Shown here: piece after piece, positions 55,783 to 63,950 of the stretch
How positions within the stretch are numbered: the stretch's first letter is position 1
Layout: each line of letters opens with the position of its first letter
Source of the DNA: Chromatiaceae bacterium
GTDB lineage: Bacteria > Pseudomonadota > Gammaproteobacteria > Chromatiales > Chromatiaceae
Direction of reading: 5' to 3'
NCBI GenBank assembly: GCA_024235175.1
Contig: JACKMX010000005.1
Span: forward strand, 310,001 to 374,000
Length of the DNA stretch: 64,000 bases
Notes under the pieces: generated by a model
Databases searched by the model: none
Seen by the model: only the letters and a program-made list of their open reading frames with translations
What the model was told of the DNA's origin: nothing
Translations under genes and position numbers: made by a program

Positions 55783-56523
55783 ATGTCACTTTTCAACCTG
55801 ACTGTTACAAGAATGCTTATTCCACTGACACTGCTGTTGCCGGTGGCTCATGCAGGCAATTACCAAACCTTTACAAGTGGCGGCGGCAGGGTAACAACCA
55901 TCGAGCTTTTTACGTCTGAAGGATGCAGCAGCTGCCCGCCGGCGGACGCCTGGTTGTCCGATCTCAAAAACGATCCACGCCTGTGGAAGCAGATTGTTCC
56001 ACTGGCGTTTCATGTGGACTACTGGGATTACATTGGATGGCGCGACCGCTTTGCCAGCCCGGAAAACAGCGCGCGCCAGAAGATGCATAAAAATCAGGGA
56101 AATATAAGAAGTGTTTACACTCCCGGGTTTGTACTTGACGGTGCTGAGTGGCGAGGATGGTACCGGCGGGGTGCGTTGAAGCTGCCGCAGGGTGACACGA
56201 CAGAGCTGAAGCTGAATGTCAACGGTACGGAGATCACTGCAGCATATGCGGTTGCAACATCTGATCCACTGGTTTTGAACGTAGCACTGCTTGGCTTTAA
56301 TCTTTCGAGCCGGATAAGCAGTGGGGAAAATTCAGGCAGGAATTTGAGCCACGATTTTGTGGTTTTAGAGCAGAAGTCTGTGATTTCGGAGAACGGCAGC
56401 TGGCTTCTGCAATTGCCACAGATTGAGCAGACTCCTGTGACCACAAAGGGAATAGCTGCATGGATCAGCCATCCAAACAGTCTCAAACCACTCCAGGCAA
56501 CCGGCGGGTGGTTGACGAATTAA
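55783..56523 (+). CDS. Exported DUF1223 protein
   Basis: The 246-residue protein has a signal peptide ending near LLLPVAHA, then a thioredoxin-like fold. The DUF1223 motif is VTTIELFTSEGCSSCPPADA near residue 38, with HVDYWDYIGWRDRFA and YTPGFVLDGAEWRGW. The CSSCPP cysteines could be redox active. Function unknown. Being just upstream of an exported methionine sulfoxide reductase hints at envelope redox defence. Confidence 0.9.
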   Translation: MSLFNLTVTRMLIPLTLLLPVAHAGNYQTFTSGGGRVTTIELFTSEGCSSCPPADAWLSDLKNDPRLWKQIVPLAFHVDYWDYIGWRDRFASPENSARQKMHKNQGNIRSVYTPGFVLDGAEWRGWYRRGALKLPQGDTTELKLNVNGTEITAAYAVATSDPLVLNVALLGFNLSSRISSGENSGRNLSHDFVVLEQKSVISENGSWLLQLPQIEQTPVTTKGIAAWISHPNSLKPLQATGGWLTN

Positions 56524-56601
56524 TCCGTAACACCCTGGTCTTATATCCGAAGAACAGTTATTACACGCAGCATTTCCGGCTGCCATGAGGAGCACAGAGT
56601 A

Positions 56602-57744
56602 ATGAAAAAACTTCTATTGACTATTGCGATATTGGGAAGTGCCGTTGGTTTGCAGCAATATGCCGGTACTCTTTCAGCCGTGCAGCGGGCTGCGGTCAAT
56701 GATCTGGAAAAAATAATCGAAACAAAAAATCTTGCAGGTTTGTCGGTGGCAACTTTCGCAGGCGGGTGTTTCTGGTGTGTTGAGTCCGGTTTTGAAAAGT
56801 TGCCGGGAGTGGTTGAGGTGGTTTCCGGCTACAGTGGCGGTGAGCTGGTAAATCCGACATACGAAGAGGTTTCCAGCGGCCGGACAAAACATACGGAAGC
56901 GATCCAGGTCTTTTACGATCCGACTGTGGTCAGTTACGAAGGGCTGCTGTCAGCTTTATGGAAGCAGATCGACCCCACTGACGCCGGGGGACAGTTTGTC
57001 GATCGCGGCAGGCAGTATCGGCCGGCAATCTTCTATCATTCTGACGAGCAGAAAAAACTGGCTGAAGCTTCGGCCAAGTCGCTGGAGGAATCGGGAATTT
57101 ATAGTCGGCCGCTGGCCATAGAGATTGTTCCATTCACGACATTTTACCCGGCTGAGGATTATCATCAGGATTACCATAAAAAAAATCCTCTGCGTTATGC
57201 TTTCTATCGCAGCCGCTCGGGACGGGACCAGTTCCTGGAAAGAACCTGGGGTGATAAATTGCACACGGAGTATGGAATCACGAAAACAGGCATGAAGAGC
57301 GAGGGCAAGTATATGAAACCTTCCGACGATGAGTTGAGAAGTAAACTGACACCCCTGCAGTATGATGTGACCCAGAATGATGCCACTGAGCCACCTTTCA
57401 GAAACGAGTACTGGAATGAGAAACGCGAGGGAATTTACGTCGATATCGTCACCGGCGAACCTCTGTTTTCGTCCGCTGACAAGTATGACTCCGGAACGGG
57501 ATGGCCCAGCTTCACCAAACCGATCAATGAAAACAGCGTCGTGCAAAAGACCGATTTCAAGATGATAATACCGCGTCAGGAGATCCGCAGTAGAACCGGC
57601 GATTCACATCTTGGTCATGTTTTCAAGGATGGCCCTGAGCCGACCGGACTGCGCTACTGCATGAACTCCGCAGCATTGAAGTTTGTGCCGAAGGAGGAGA
57701 TGGCGGTGCAGGGTTACGAAGAGCTGCTCTCTCTGTTGGAGTGA
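56602..57744 (+). CDS. msrAB: Exported MsrA-MsrB fusion, peptide methionine sulfoxide reductase
   Basis: This 380-residue fusion repairs both stereoisomers of methionine sulfoxide. After a signal-like N-terminus (MKKLLLTIAILGSAVGL), the MsrA domain (residues ~45-205) has the catalytic FAGGCFWCVESGF and DPTDAGGQFVDRG. The MsrB domain (~245-370) has DSGTGWPSFTKP and the catalytic Cys in LRYCMNSAALKF. The fused, exported arrangement resembles Neisseria PilB without its thioredoxin part. The zinc CxxC pairs of MsrB seem to be absent. arfB follows after one base. Confidence 0.95.
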   Translation: MKKLLLTIAILGSAVGLQQYAGTLSAVQRAAVNDLEKIIETKNLAGLSVATFAGGCFWCVESGFEKLPGVVEVVSGYSGGELVNPTYEEVSSGRTKHTEAIQVFYDPTVVSYEGLLSALWKQIDPTDAGGQFVDRGRQYRPAIFYHSDEQKKLAEASAKSLEESGIYSRPLAIEIVPFTTFYPAEDYHQDYHKKNPLRYAFYRSRSGRDQFLERTWGDKLHTEYGITKTGMKSEGKYMKPSDDELRSKLTPLQYDVTQNDATEPPFRNEYWNEKREGIYVDIVTGEPLFSSADKYDSGTGWPSFTKPINENSVVQKTDFKMIIPRQEIRSRTGDSHLGHVFKDGPEPTGLRYCMNSAALKFVPKEEMAVQGYEELLSLLE

Positions 57745-57745
57745 C

Positions 57746-58162
57746 ATGCCGGTCCACATTTCAGGCAAGGTGACTATACCTGACGATGAAATTGAGGTTA
57801 CGGCAATCCGTGCCCAGGGCGCCGGTGGACAGAACGTCAATAAGGTTTCATCGGCTATACACCTGCGCTTTGACATCTGTGCATCCAGTTTGCCGGACCG
57901 TTTCAAAGAGCGGTTGTTGAATCTGCCGGATCAGCGCATCAGCAAAGACGGAGTGATCATTCTCAAGGCGCAAAGATACAGGAGCCAGGAAAAGAACCGG
58001 GAGGAGGCGTTGAACCGCCTGCGGGAAATGGTCAGCAGCGTTAGCGGCACGCGGAAACGGCGCATTCCGACCAAGCCATCCGGAAGCGCAAAGCGCAAGC
58101 GCCTTGATGAGAAGAGCCGGCGGGGACGCATTAAAGAGTTGCGAGGCAGGGTTGATGAGTAG
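57746..58162 (+). CDS. arfB: ArfB ribosome-rescue peptidyl-tRNA hydrolase
   Basis: ArfB (YaeJ) frees stalled ribosomes lacking a stop codon by hydrolysing peptidyl-tRNA. The 138-residue protein has the GGQ motif IRAQGAGGQNVNKVSSA near residue 20. A basic C-terminal tail (KRRIPTKPSGSAKRKRLDEK) inserts in the mRNA channel. It starts one base after the msrAB stop with AGAGTTG only weakly like an RBS, so translational coupling is likely. Confidence 0.95.
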   Translation: MPVHISGKVTIPDDEIEVTAIRAQGAGGQNVNKVSSAIHLRFDICASSLPDRFKERLLNLPDQRISKDGVIILKAQRYRSQEKNREEALNRLREMVSSVSGTRKRRIPTKPSGSAKRKRLDEKSRRGRIKELRGRVDE

Positions 58163-58170
58163 AAGCCGTT

Positions 58171-58839
58171 CTACCGTGGCAATGGTGCAACACAGATCGG
58201 CCCGTCGTTTGCCGGATTCCCCACACTTCTGTCTACCGGTTGGACGAGGGTCAATGCAGCCGGGAAGGGCTTGAGCAAGGGTTGCAGCAGTTCCGGGCTC
58301 TGTAATGCGGGATCCAACCAGATCCCATAATTCGCCGGATCCAGGATTACCGGCATCCGGTCGTGAACCGGGCGTACGGCATCATTGGCTTCGGCGACAA
58401 TGATCGTGCAGGAATCAATCCGTTCTCCTGCGTGGCTCGTCCAGCTTTCCCAAAGCCCTGCAAATGCCATCAGGCCACCACTTTTCAGTGTTATGTTGTA
58501 AGGCTGCCTGCTGCCTCCGATCAACTTCCATTCGAAAAATCCCGAGGCAGGAATCAGACATCGCCGGTAACGGAAGGCACTGCGGAAAGCAGGTTTTTCT
58601 GCCACCGTTTCGGCTCTGGCATTGATCGTTTTATAGGCAATTTTACGGTCCTTTGCCCAATGGGGTATCAACCCCCAGTGCAGCAATGATGCCTCCCGAT
58701 GATCGCCCACCCGGCGCACCGCTGCGATGTTCTGGGATGGGGCAATGTTGTATCTGGGGGAAAGCGCCAGGCTATTGCTCAATTCGAAAAAATCGATGAA
58801 CGCCTGAGCATCGGTGATCAGATTGAAACGACCGCACAT
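58171..58839 (-). CDS. yedK: SRAP-domain (YedK/HMCES) abasic-site shield protein
   Basis: SRAP proteins link covalently to abasic sites in single-stranded DNA through Cys2. The 222-residue protein begins MCGRFNLITD, so Cys2 is exposed after Met removal; the conserved NARAETVAEKPAF and SGFFEWK near residue 105, and HDRMPVIL with the active His, are present. The translation start has no good RBS and lies ten bases after a possible small ORF. Convergent with arfB. Confidence 0.95.
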   Translation of the reverse strand: MCGRFNLITDAQAFIDFFELSNSLALSPRYNIAPSQNIAAVRRVGDHREASLLHWGLIPHWAKDRKIAYKTINARAETVAEKPAFRSAFRYRRCLIPASGFFEWKLIGGSRQPYNITLKSGGLMAFAGLWESWTSHAGERIDSCTIIVAEANDAVRPVHDRMPVILDPANYGIWLDPALQSPELLQPLLKPFPAALTLVQPVDRSVGNPANDGPICVAPLPR

Positions 58840-59170
58840 AATCAAATATTAACATGGAGGGCAACTACTCGCCCGGTCCATGGTGAACCGATTTGGATAG
58901 AGCGGTATTTTAAATGAGGGCCTGGGACAAGCCGATCGCAGCTCCACTGGATCCTCGGCCCAGGCCAGGCTCCAGGCCCTTACATCCTGTTGTCGCATTG
59001 TGCTATCACTCATACGATGCACCTTTCTTATAACCCATTTGGGTATAAGTAGTTACATGGAGGTATGTCGGATAATCACCTCAGCTTGCAACGTTCCGCC
59101 TGATCAGGGGATGTGGTAGGCTCGAACAATCCGGAAATTGACAAAGTAAGTAACAGGTTCTCCGCTGCTA
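58840..59170. other. Divergent region upstream of yedK and the sensor kinase
   Basis: The 331-bp stretch contains a possible 54-codon minus-strand ORF at 58849-59013 (MSDSTMRQQDVRAW…) ending ten bases before yedK. It also holds the inverted repeat at 59027-59049. The rest is presumably promoter sequence for the kinase gene. Confidence 0.4.
59027..59049. promoter_or_regulatory. Inverted repeat, possible operator upstream of the sensor kinase
   Basis: CTTATAACCCA-TT-TGGGTATAAG is a near-perfect palindrome with one unpaired base, 120 bp before the kinase ATG and 14 bp before the small minus-strand ORF. It looks like a dimeric-regulator site. No regulator is assigned. Confidence 0.45.
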
Positions 59171-60937
59171 ATGGACACCGAAGGAAAAAGCTGGTTTGAA
59201 CTTCAGTCGGAGAACGATGCCCTGCGCAGGCGACTGAAGGAGTTGGAACTGGAGGCGGCTGCCCGGATTGAGGCGGAACGGGCGTTGCGCGAGAGCGAAG
59301 AGAAGTACCGCAACACCATGGATGCCGGACTGGTCGGTATCTATGTGATTCAGGATCTGGTGTTCAGGTACGTCAATCCGAAAATGGCGGAGATGTTCGG
59401 CTACCAGGTATCGGAGTTGGAGCACAAGCTGAGTCCTGCCGATCTGGTGATTCCGGAGTTGCGGGAACGGATCAGGAACAATCTGCGGCGGCGCGCCGAG
59501 GGGGAGCCTGGTATTCCCTACGAGATCAAGTGTCTGCGTAAGGATGGCACGCTGTTTGATGCAACCGTATGGGGTAAGGCGACAACGTTCAACGGAAAAC
59601 CAGCCTCAGTCGGTACTCTGGCCGATACCACTCCGCTGCATAATGCCAAGCGGGCCCTGCTCCAATACCAGAAGGAGCTTGAACGAAGGGTAGAACACCA
59701 GACACGTGAACTGACCAAGTCCAATAAGCGGCTCAAGCGGGATATTGCACACCGAAAAGCGATAGAGCTGGAACTCTTCGCTGCAAAGGAGGCGGCGGAA
59801 CGGGCCAACCTGGCCAAGACCCGATTTCTGGCTGCCGCCAATCATGATCTTCGACAGCCATTGCAGGCGTTCTCGCTGCTGATCAGTGCGCTTCTGCTTA
59901 CAAAACCCGAGGCTCGTGCCGCACAGATCATTGCGGATATGCGCAGCGCACTCCAGGTAATGGAGACGCTGTTAAATTCACTGCTGGACATCAGCAAGCT
60001 GGATGCCGGCGTATTCCAGCCAGACCTGCGAAGTTTTCCGGCGGAGCCGTTTCTGCGGGAGTTGCGTAACCAGTTCAAGGCAATGGCGGCAGAACAGAAC
60101 ACAAGGATACGCCTTTTTCCATCCGATGCAGTCCTCTATACCGATCCCAATTTACTGGCCCGTATCCTTCAAAACCTTATTTCCAACGCTGTCCGGCATA
60201 CTCCCGGAGGGAAAATACTGATTGGATGCCGCCGTTCGGGGCAGCGCATGCGCATCGAAGTCTGGGATCAGGGAGAAGGGATTCCCGCGGATCAACTTGA
60301 GATTGTGTTCCAGGAGTTCTATCAACTGGGTAACCCGATCAGGAACAGACACCAGGGGCTGGGTCTGGGATTGGCTATCGCCAAGCGGATGGCGGATCTG
60401 TTGAAGTTGAAATTGAAGGCTCGTTCGAAGCCTGGTAGCGGATCAATGTTCTCTGTAGAGGTACCAACCGGAAGCCTGGCCGTGGAAGAACAGAGACAAC
60501 AGCAGTTTCTGATTCCAGAGAATGGAAACGGTGGATCCGGGACCCTGTTGTTGGTTGATGACGACGAGAATGTGCTCAAGGCCAGCGTGAAACTGCTCGA
60601 GCTCTGGGGATATCGTGTGCTGGCAGCGAAGGATGCTGTTCAAGCGCTGGCGTTTTGCCGTCATCACAAAAATGAGATTGATATGGCGGTGCTCGACTTT
60701 CGCCTGCCAGACGGCTGGACCGGAGTCAGACTGATCTCTGAAATCCGTAAGGTGCTGCAACGCGAACTGCCCACTCTTCTGGTAACCGGGGATACTTCGG
60801 CAACTAAACTGCGGGAGGTTTATACCAGCGGTTTGCCGCTGCTGCACAAACCGATTGATCCTGAAGAGCTCCGCCGACAGATTGCAGGCATGCTGGAAGC
60901 CAATAAATCTCAGTCTATGACCAGGTCTCCGAGATAG
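59171..60937 (+). CDS. PAS-domain hybrid histidine kinase/response regulator
   Basis: The 588-residue soluble protein starts with a coiled-coil segment. A PAS domain follows (residues ~40-160, VGIYVIQDLVFRYVNPKMAE). The phosphoacceptor region is AAANHDLRQPLQAFSLL with His near residue 226. The ATPase domain has NLISNAVRHTPGG, GEGIPADQ and GLGLGLAIAKRMA, and the receiver (~460-580) has LLLVDDDEN, MAVLDFRLPD and LHKPIDPEE. There is no membrane segment, so it senses a cytoplasmic cue. No partner regulator is adjacent. Confidence 0.93.
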   Translation: MDTEGKSWFELQSENDALRRRLKELELEAAARIEAERALRESEEKYRNTMDAGLVGIYVIQDLVFRYVNPKMAEMFGYQVSELEHKLSPADLVIPELRERIRNNLRRRAEGEPGIPYEIKCLRKDGTLFDATVWGKATTFNGKPASVGTLADTTPLHNAKRALLQYQKELERRVEHQTRELTKSNKRLKRDIAHRKAIELELFAAKEAAERANLAKTRFLAAANHDLRQPLQAFSLLISALLLTKPEARAAQIIADMRSALQVMETLLNSLLDISKLDAGVFQPDLRSFPAEPFLRELRNQFKAMAAEQNTRIRLFPSDAVLYTDPNLLARILQNLISNAVRHTPGGKILIGCRRSGQRMRIEVWDQGEGIPADQLEIVFQEFYQLGNPIRNRHQGLGLGLAIAKRMADLLKLKLKARSKPGSGSMFSVEVPTGSLAVEEQRQQQFLIPENGNGGSGTLLLVDDDENVLKASVKLLELWGYRVLAAKDAVQALAFCRHHKNEIDMAVLDFRLPDGWTGVRLISEIRKVLQRELPTLLVTGDTSATKLREVYTSGLPLLHKPIDPEELRRQIAGMLEANKSQSMTRSPR

Positions 60938-62463
60938 GGGAGATTCATTACGTTGAGAACATCTATAATGTGCACTCCTTTTCTGGCCGCCCATGCCAGA
61001 TCCTGCCAGTGCAACGGCACGAACGCGGCATCGTCGTACAGTATCTGTTCGATTTTCTGCAAAATCTCGGCACGCTTGGCGGTGTCTGTTTCGCTCTGAC
61101 TCAAAACTGCCAGCTTGTCGATTTCCCTGTTACAGTAGTTGCCGCTGTTGTACTTGCCGTAGCCGCTCTCCCTGTCAGGACACATGGCGAGAAACTCGGT
61201 GAAGTTGGCGGAATCTTCCGTATCCGCATGCCAGTCGATCATCATGATATCGGCGGCTCTTTCGTCGAAAGCCGGCCAATACTGCGTCTTCGGCATGGTT
61301 TTCAGATCGACTTTGATGTTGATGCGCGAGAGCATGGAACTGACTGCCTGCGCAATATCCTCATCATTTATGAAGCGATTGTTGGGTGCCATCATGGTCA
61401 CAGAGAAACCCTTTTCGTAACCCGCATCCTGCATCAGCTGCAGGGCTTTGGCCAGGTCGAATCGCGGTTTAAGGTCCGGTACATGACCGGCGTATCCCCT
61501 GGGGCTCTGCTGAGCCGCCGGTGTGGCGAAGCCCTCCATGATTTTTTTGACAATGCCCTCGTTGTTGATGGCGTTGACTATTGCCAGACGCACCCGCCTA
61601 TCCCTGAATTCAGGACGCCGATCCTGATTGAGCTGAAGTGTGATGATGCGCGTGCCGCTGATAGTGACCAGATCTACCTTGACATTGTTCCGTATACGGT
61701 TATGTTCGGAAGGTGGCACAGGCGCGATGAAATCGACCTCGCCGGAGAGTAGCACAGCAACCCGTGCCTGCTCCTCTTTGATCGGAATCATCACGATCTC
61801 CTCGACATTTCCTGCTGAATTTTTGTCCCAGTAGTCGGTAAACCGCCTGAAAATCACGCGTTCACCCGGTTGATTCCCGGTCACTATAAAAGGACCGGTC
61901 CCGGAGGCGTGGACAGAGGCAAAGGTGTCGGCGTGCTTTTTCAACATATCCTTGGCCAGGCCCTGTTCATCCGTACCGGTATAAAATGCACTGTCCATCG
62001 GAAAGAGATAGGTGGCTATGTGCAATACCAGCGGATAGGGCCTGTCTGTAATCAGATCGATTGTGTAATCGTCGACCACCCTGATCTCTTTGACGGGTTG
62101 AAACAGGGTTTTGAATTCCTGAATTGTCTTTAGTCGATTGAAAGTCCAGGTTACGTCCCGAGCGGTAAAATCATTGCCGCTATGGAATTTGACCCCTTGG
62201 CGCAGATGGAAGCGGACTGTGAACCGATCAAGTCGTTCCCAACTGGTGGCGAGTCTGCCGTCGAACTGCATCTCTTTGTTCCAACGCACCAGAGGGTCGA
62301 ACAACATGTGGGACAGCTGTAGCATGCTGCCGGAAAGCTGCTCGTGAGGATCCAGCGAGACAGGATCAGTTTCATAAGCCAAACGCAATGTTTTGGCAAC
62401 GACACCCAGACTTAGGCTGAAACCCAGCAGCGCGGCAGCCATCAGAATAAGGGTCTTCTTCAT
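60910..62463 (-). CDS. ABC-type peptide/nickel-family substrate-binding protein, orphan
   Basis: The 517-residue protein has a signal peptide (MKKTLILMAAALLGFSLSLG) and the SBP_bac_5 fold. Segments include SLDPHEQLSGSMLQLSHMLF, the FHLRQGVKFHSGNDFTARDV signature near residue 95 and YNSGNYCNREIDKLA. It should bind a peptide or similar solute in the periplasm. No permease or ATPase genes follow in the window. Its 3' end overlaps that of the convergent kinase gene by 28 bp. Confidence 0.93.
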   Translation of the reverse strand: MKKTLILMAAALLGFSLSLGVVAKTLRLAYETDPVSLDPHEQLSGSMLQLSHMLFDPLVRWNKEMQFDGRLATSWERLDRFTVRFHLRQGVKFHSGNDFTARDVTWTFNRLKTIQEFKTLFQPVKEIRVVDDYTIDLITDRPYPLVLHIATYLFPMDSAFYTGTDEQGLAKDMLKKHADTFASVHASGTGPFIVTGNQPGERVIFRRFTDYWDKNSAGNVEEIVMIPIKEEQARVAVLLSGEVDFIAPVPPSEHNRIRNNVKVDLVTISGTRIITLQLNQDRRPEFRDRRVRLAIVNAINNEGIVKKIMEGFATPAAQQSPRGYAGHVPDLKPRFDLAKALQLMQDAGYEKGFSVTMMAPNNRFINDEDIAQAVSSMLSRINIKVDLKTMPKTQYWPAFDERAADIMMIDWHADTEDSANFTEFLAMCPDRESGYGKYNSGNYCNREIDKLAVLSQSETDTAKRAEILQKIEQILYDDAAFVPLHWQDLAWAARKGVHIIDVLNVMNLPYLGDLVID

Positions 62464-62590
62464 TATGTAGATGTTCTTTGTCGATTTTGCTGAATTAAAT
62501 GGCAAACTAAATGAAAATCAAATGGGGTCAGAATCCAATGCCACATACTTAACCACAATCGTCGAGTAGTCGACTAGCCGACACAGGTTA

Positions 62591-62768
62591 TTTCTTCCGG
62601 AAAACGCCGTAAATACGTCCATGGCCGCTATCGGCTCCCGCCTTACGCGGCACTTGCACGTCCATGTGCGGCGTAGGCTCGACAGTGGCATCTCGGCAAT
62701 TGCTCCTGCATTGCTCTACCTTCCCACATCCCTGTGGGTCGCCTGCCACTGGCGTTTCCTCCAGAAAC
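62591..62768 (-). repeat. Dispersed palindrome-bounded repeat, copy B
   Basis: On the minus strand the core at 62745-62702 is identical over 44 nt to 40149-40192. The ends again form an imperfect inverted repeat (GGAGGAAACGCC near 62751-62762 and GGCGTTTTCCGG near 62597-62608). Copy B is longer, with a different loop between core and the inner end. Confidence 0.88.
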
Positions 62769-62818
62769 AACCCGTATCGGCTTAAACTAAGTGCCATTCG
62801 ACTCTGATCTCATTTGAA

Positions 62819-63060
62819 TATATAAATCAGTGCTGTCCCACAAACTCCCTCTCCCTCCGGGAGAGATGGGGTGAGGGAATCTAATATTGCTAAGTTACTG
62901 TTTTTGTATATCCCCTCATCCTGTCCTTCTCCCTCGGGGAGAAGGGACCGCAATTTGATGATTTTCATGTCAATGAAACGATTGGCGGTGGTTTCATATA
63001 CAGAATTCAAGGACTTGTACAAAGCCTCCAAATGTTAATGGGACAGCACTGTATATAAAT
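62819..63060. mobile_element. MITE with 13-bp inverted ends and 9-bp target duplication
   Basis: The element spans 62828-63051 (224 bp). Its ends CAGTGCTGTCCCA and TGGGACAGCACTG are perfect inverted repeats, flanked by the direct repeat TATATAAAT (62819-62827 and 63052-63060). The interior has CTCCCTC-rich hairpins (CTCCCTCCGGGAG, TTCTCCCTCGGGGAGAA) and no ORF. The end sequence and 8-10 bp duplication resemble ISAs1-type insertion sequences, so a transposase would act in trans. Confidence 0.93.
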
Positions 63061-63152
63061 CTATCATCTATAGCGGTCGAACGTCAGGAATATACAGAAT
63101 TTAACCAGGTTAAAGTGTGAACCAAAATGGCATTGGTATACGGGAGGAGAGT

Positions 63153-63950
63153 GTGTTCGACTTCAGCGGAAAAACGGTACTGGTAATCGGCGGAACCAGC
63201 GGCATCAATAGAGGCGTGGCTGAGATGTTTGCAACACAAGGTGCCCGGGTAGCTGTGGCCAGCCGCAGCCAGGATAAGGTATCGGACACAGTGCGGGCCC
63301 TTCAGGTTTTGGGTGGTGAAGCTGCAGGATTTGCCGCCGATGTTCGCGATACGGCCGCCGTCGGGCAAGGCGTGGCAGGAATTCATGATCGATTTGGATC
63401 ACTGGATGTGGTGGTTTCAGGAGCTGCCGGAAATTTTCCGGCGCTGGCGAATGAGCTCTCTTCTAACGGCTTCAGGGCGGTGATGGATATTGATCTGCTC
63501 GGCACCTTCCACGTCATGAAAGCAGTTTTCCCCTATCTGAAAAAACCGGGCGCCAGCATTATCAATATCTCGGCTCCCCAGGCATTCATTCCGATGATGG
63601 CCCAGATTCATGTCTGTGCCGCCAAGGCAGGTGTGGATATGATTACCAGAACTCTCGCGCTGGAGTGGGGAGAGGCGGGAGTCCGGGTCAACTCTGTGGT
63701 GCCCGGACCGATCGACGGCACCGAAGGTATGGCGCGTCTTGCTCCAACCGAATCGATTCGGGAAAAAGTCGTGGACGGTGTTCCGCTTGGACGTTTCGGG
63801 ACGCCGCAGGATATTGGCAACGCCTGTCTGTTTCTCGCTTCAGATTTGGCCGGTTTCATAACCGGTGCAGTCATACCTGTGGATGGAGGTTGGGCACAAA
63901 ATAACTGCGGCGGCATGAGCGACTATCTCGCATCCTTGGCATCAAAATAA
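63153..63950 (+). CDS. SDR-family oxidoreductase, 2,4-dienoyl-CoA reductase-like
   Basis: The 265-residue SDR has the NADP motif LVIGGTSGINRGVAEMF, VVVSGAAGNFPALA and the signature IINISAPQAF. HVCAAKAGVDMITRTLALEW follows, and the active-site Tyr of the YxxxK motif is His. That pattern, with PGPIDGTEGMARL, matches peroxisomal and bacterial 2,4-dienoyl-CoA reductases, which lack the Tyr. GGGAGGAG just before GTG 63153 supports this start; GTG 63117 is an alternative. A MITE ends 90 bp upstream. Confidence 0.85.
   Translation: MFDFSGKTVLVIGGTSGINRGVAEMFATQGARVAVASRSQDKVSDTVRALQVLGGEAAGFAADVRDTAAVGQGVAGIHDRFGSLDVVVSGAAGNFPALANELSSNGFRAVMDIDLLGTFHVMKAVFPYLKKPGASIINISAPQAFIPMMAQIHVCAAKAGVDMITRTLALEWGEAGVRVNSVVPGPIDGTEGMARLAPTESIREKVVDGVPLGRFGTPQDIGNACLFLASDLAGFITGAVIPVDGGWAQNNCGGMSDYLASLASK

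Larger units (their letters stand above)
62464..63152. other. Repeat-rich intergenic region
   Basis: This 690-bp region carries three elements: a short TGGGGTCAGAATCC motif (62523-62536) of the kind flanking REP-type transposase elements, dispersed repeat copy B (62591-62768), and a MITE (62828-63051). No gene is visible; ORFs inside copy B are repeat-derived. Confidence 0.6.
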
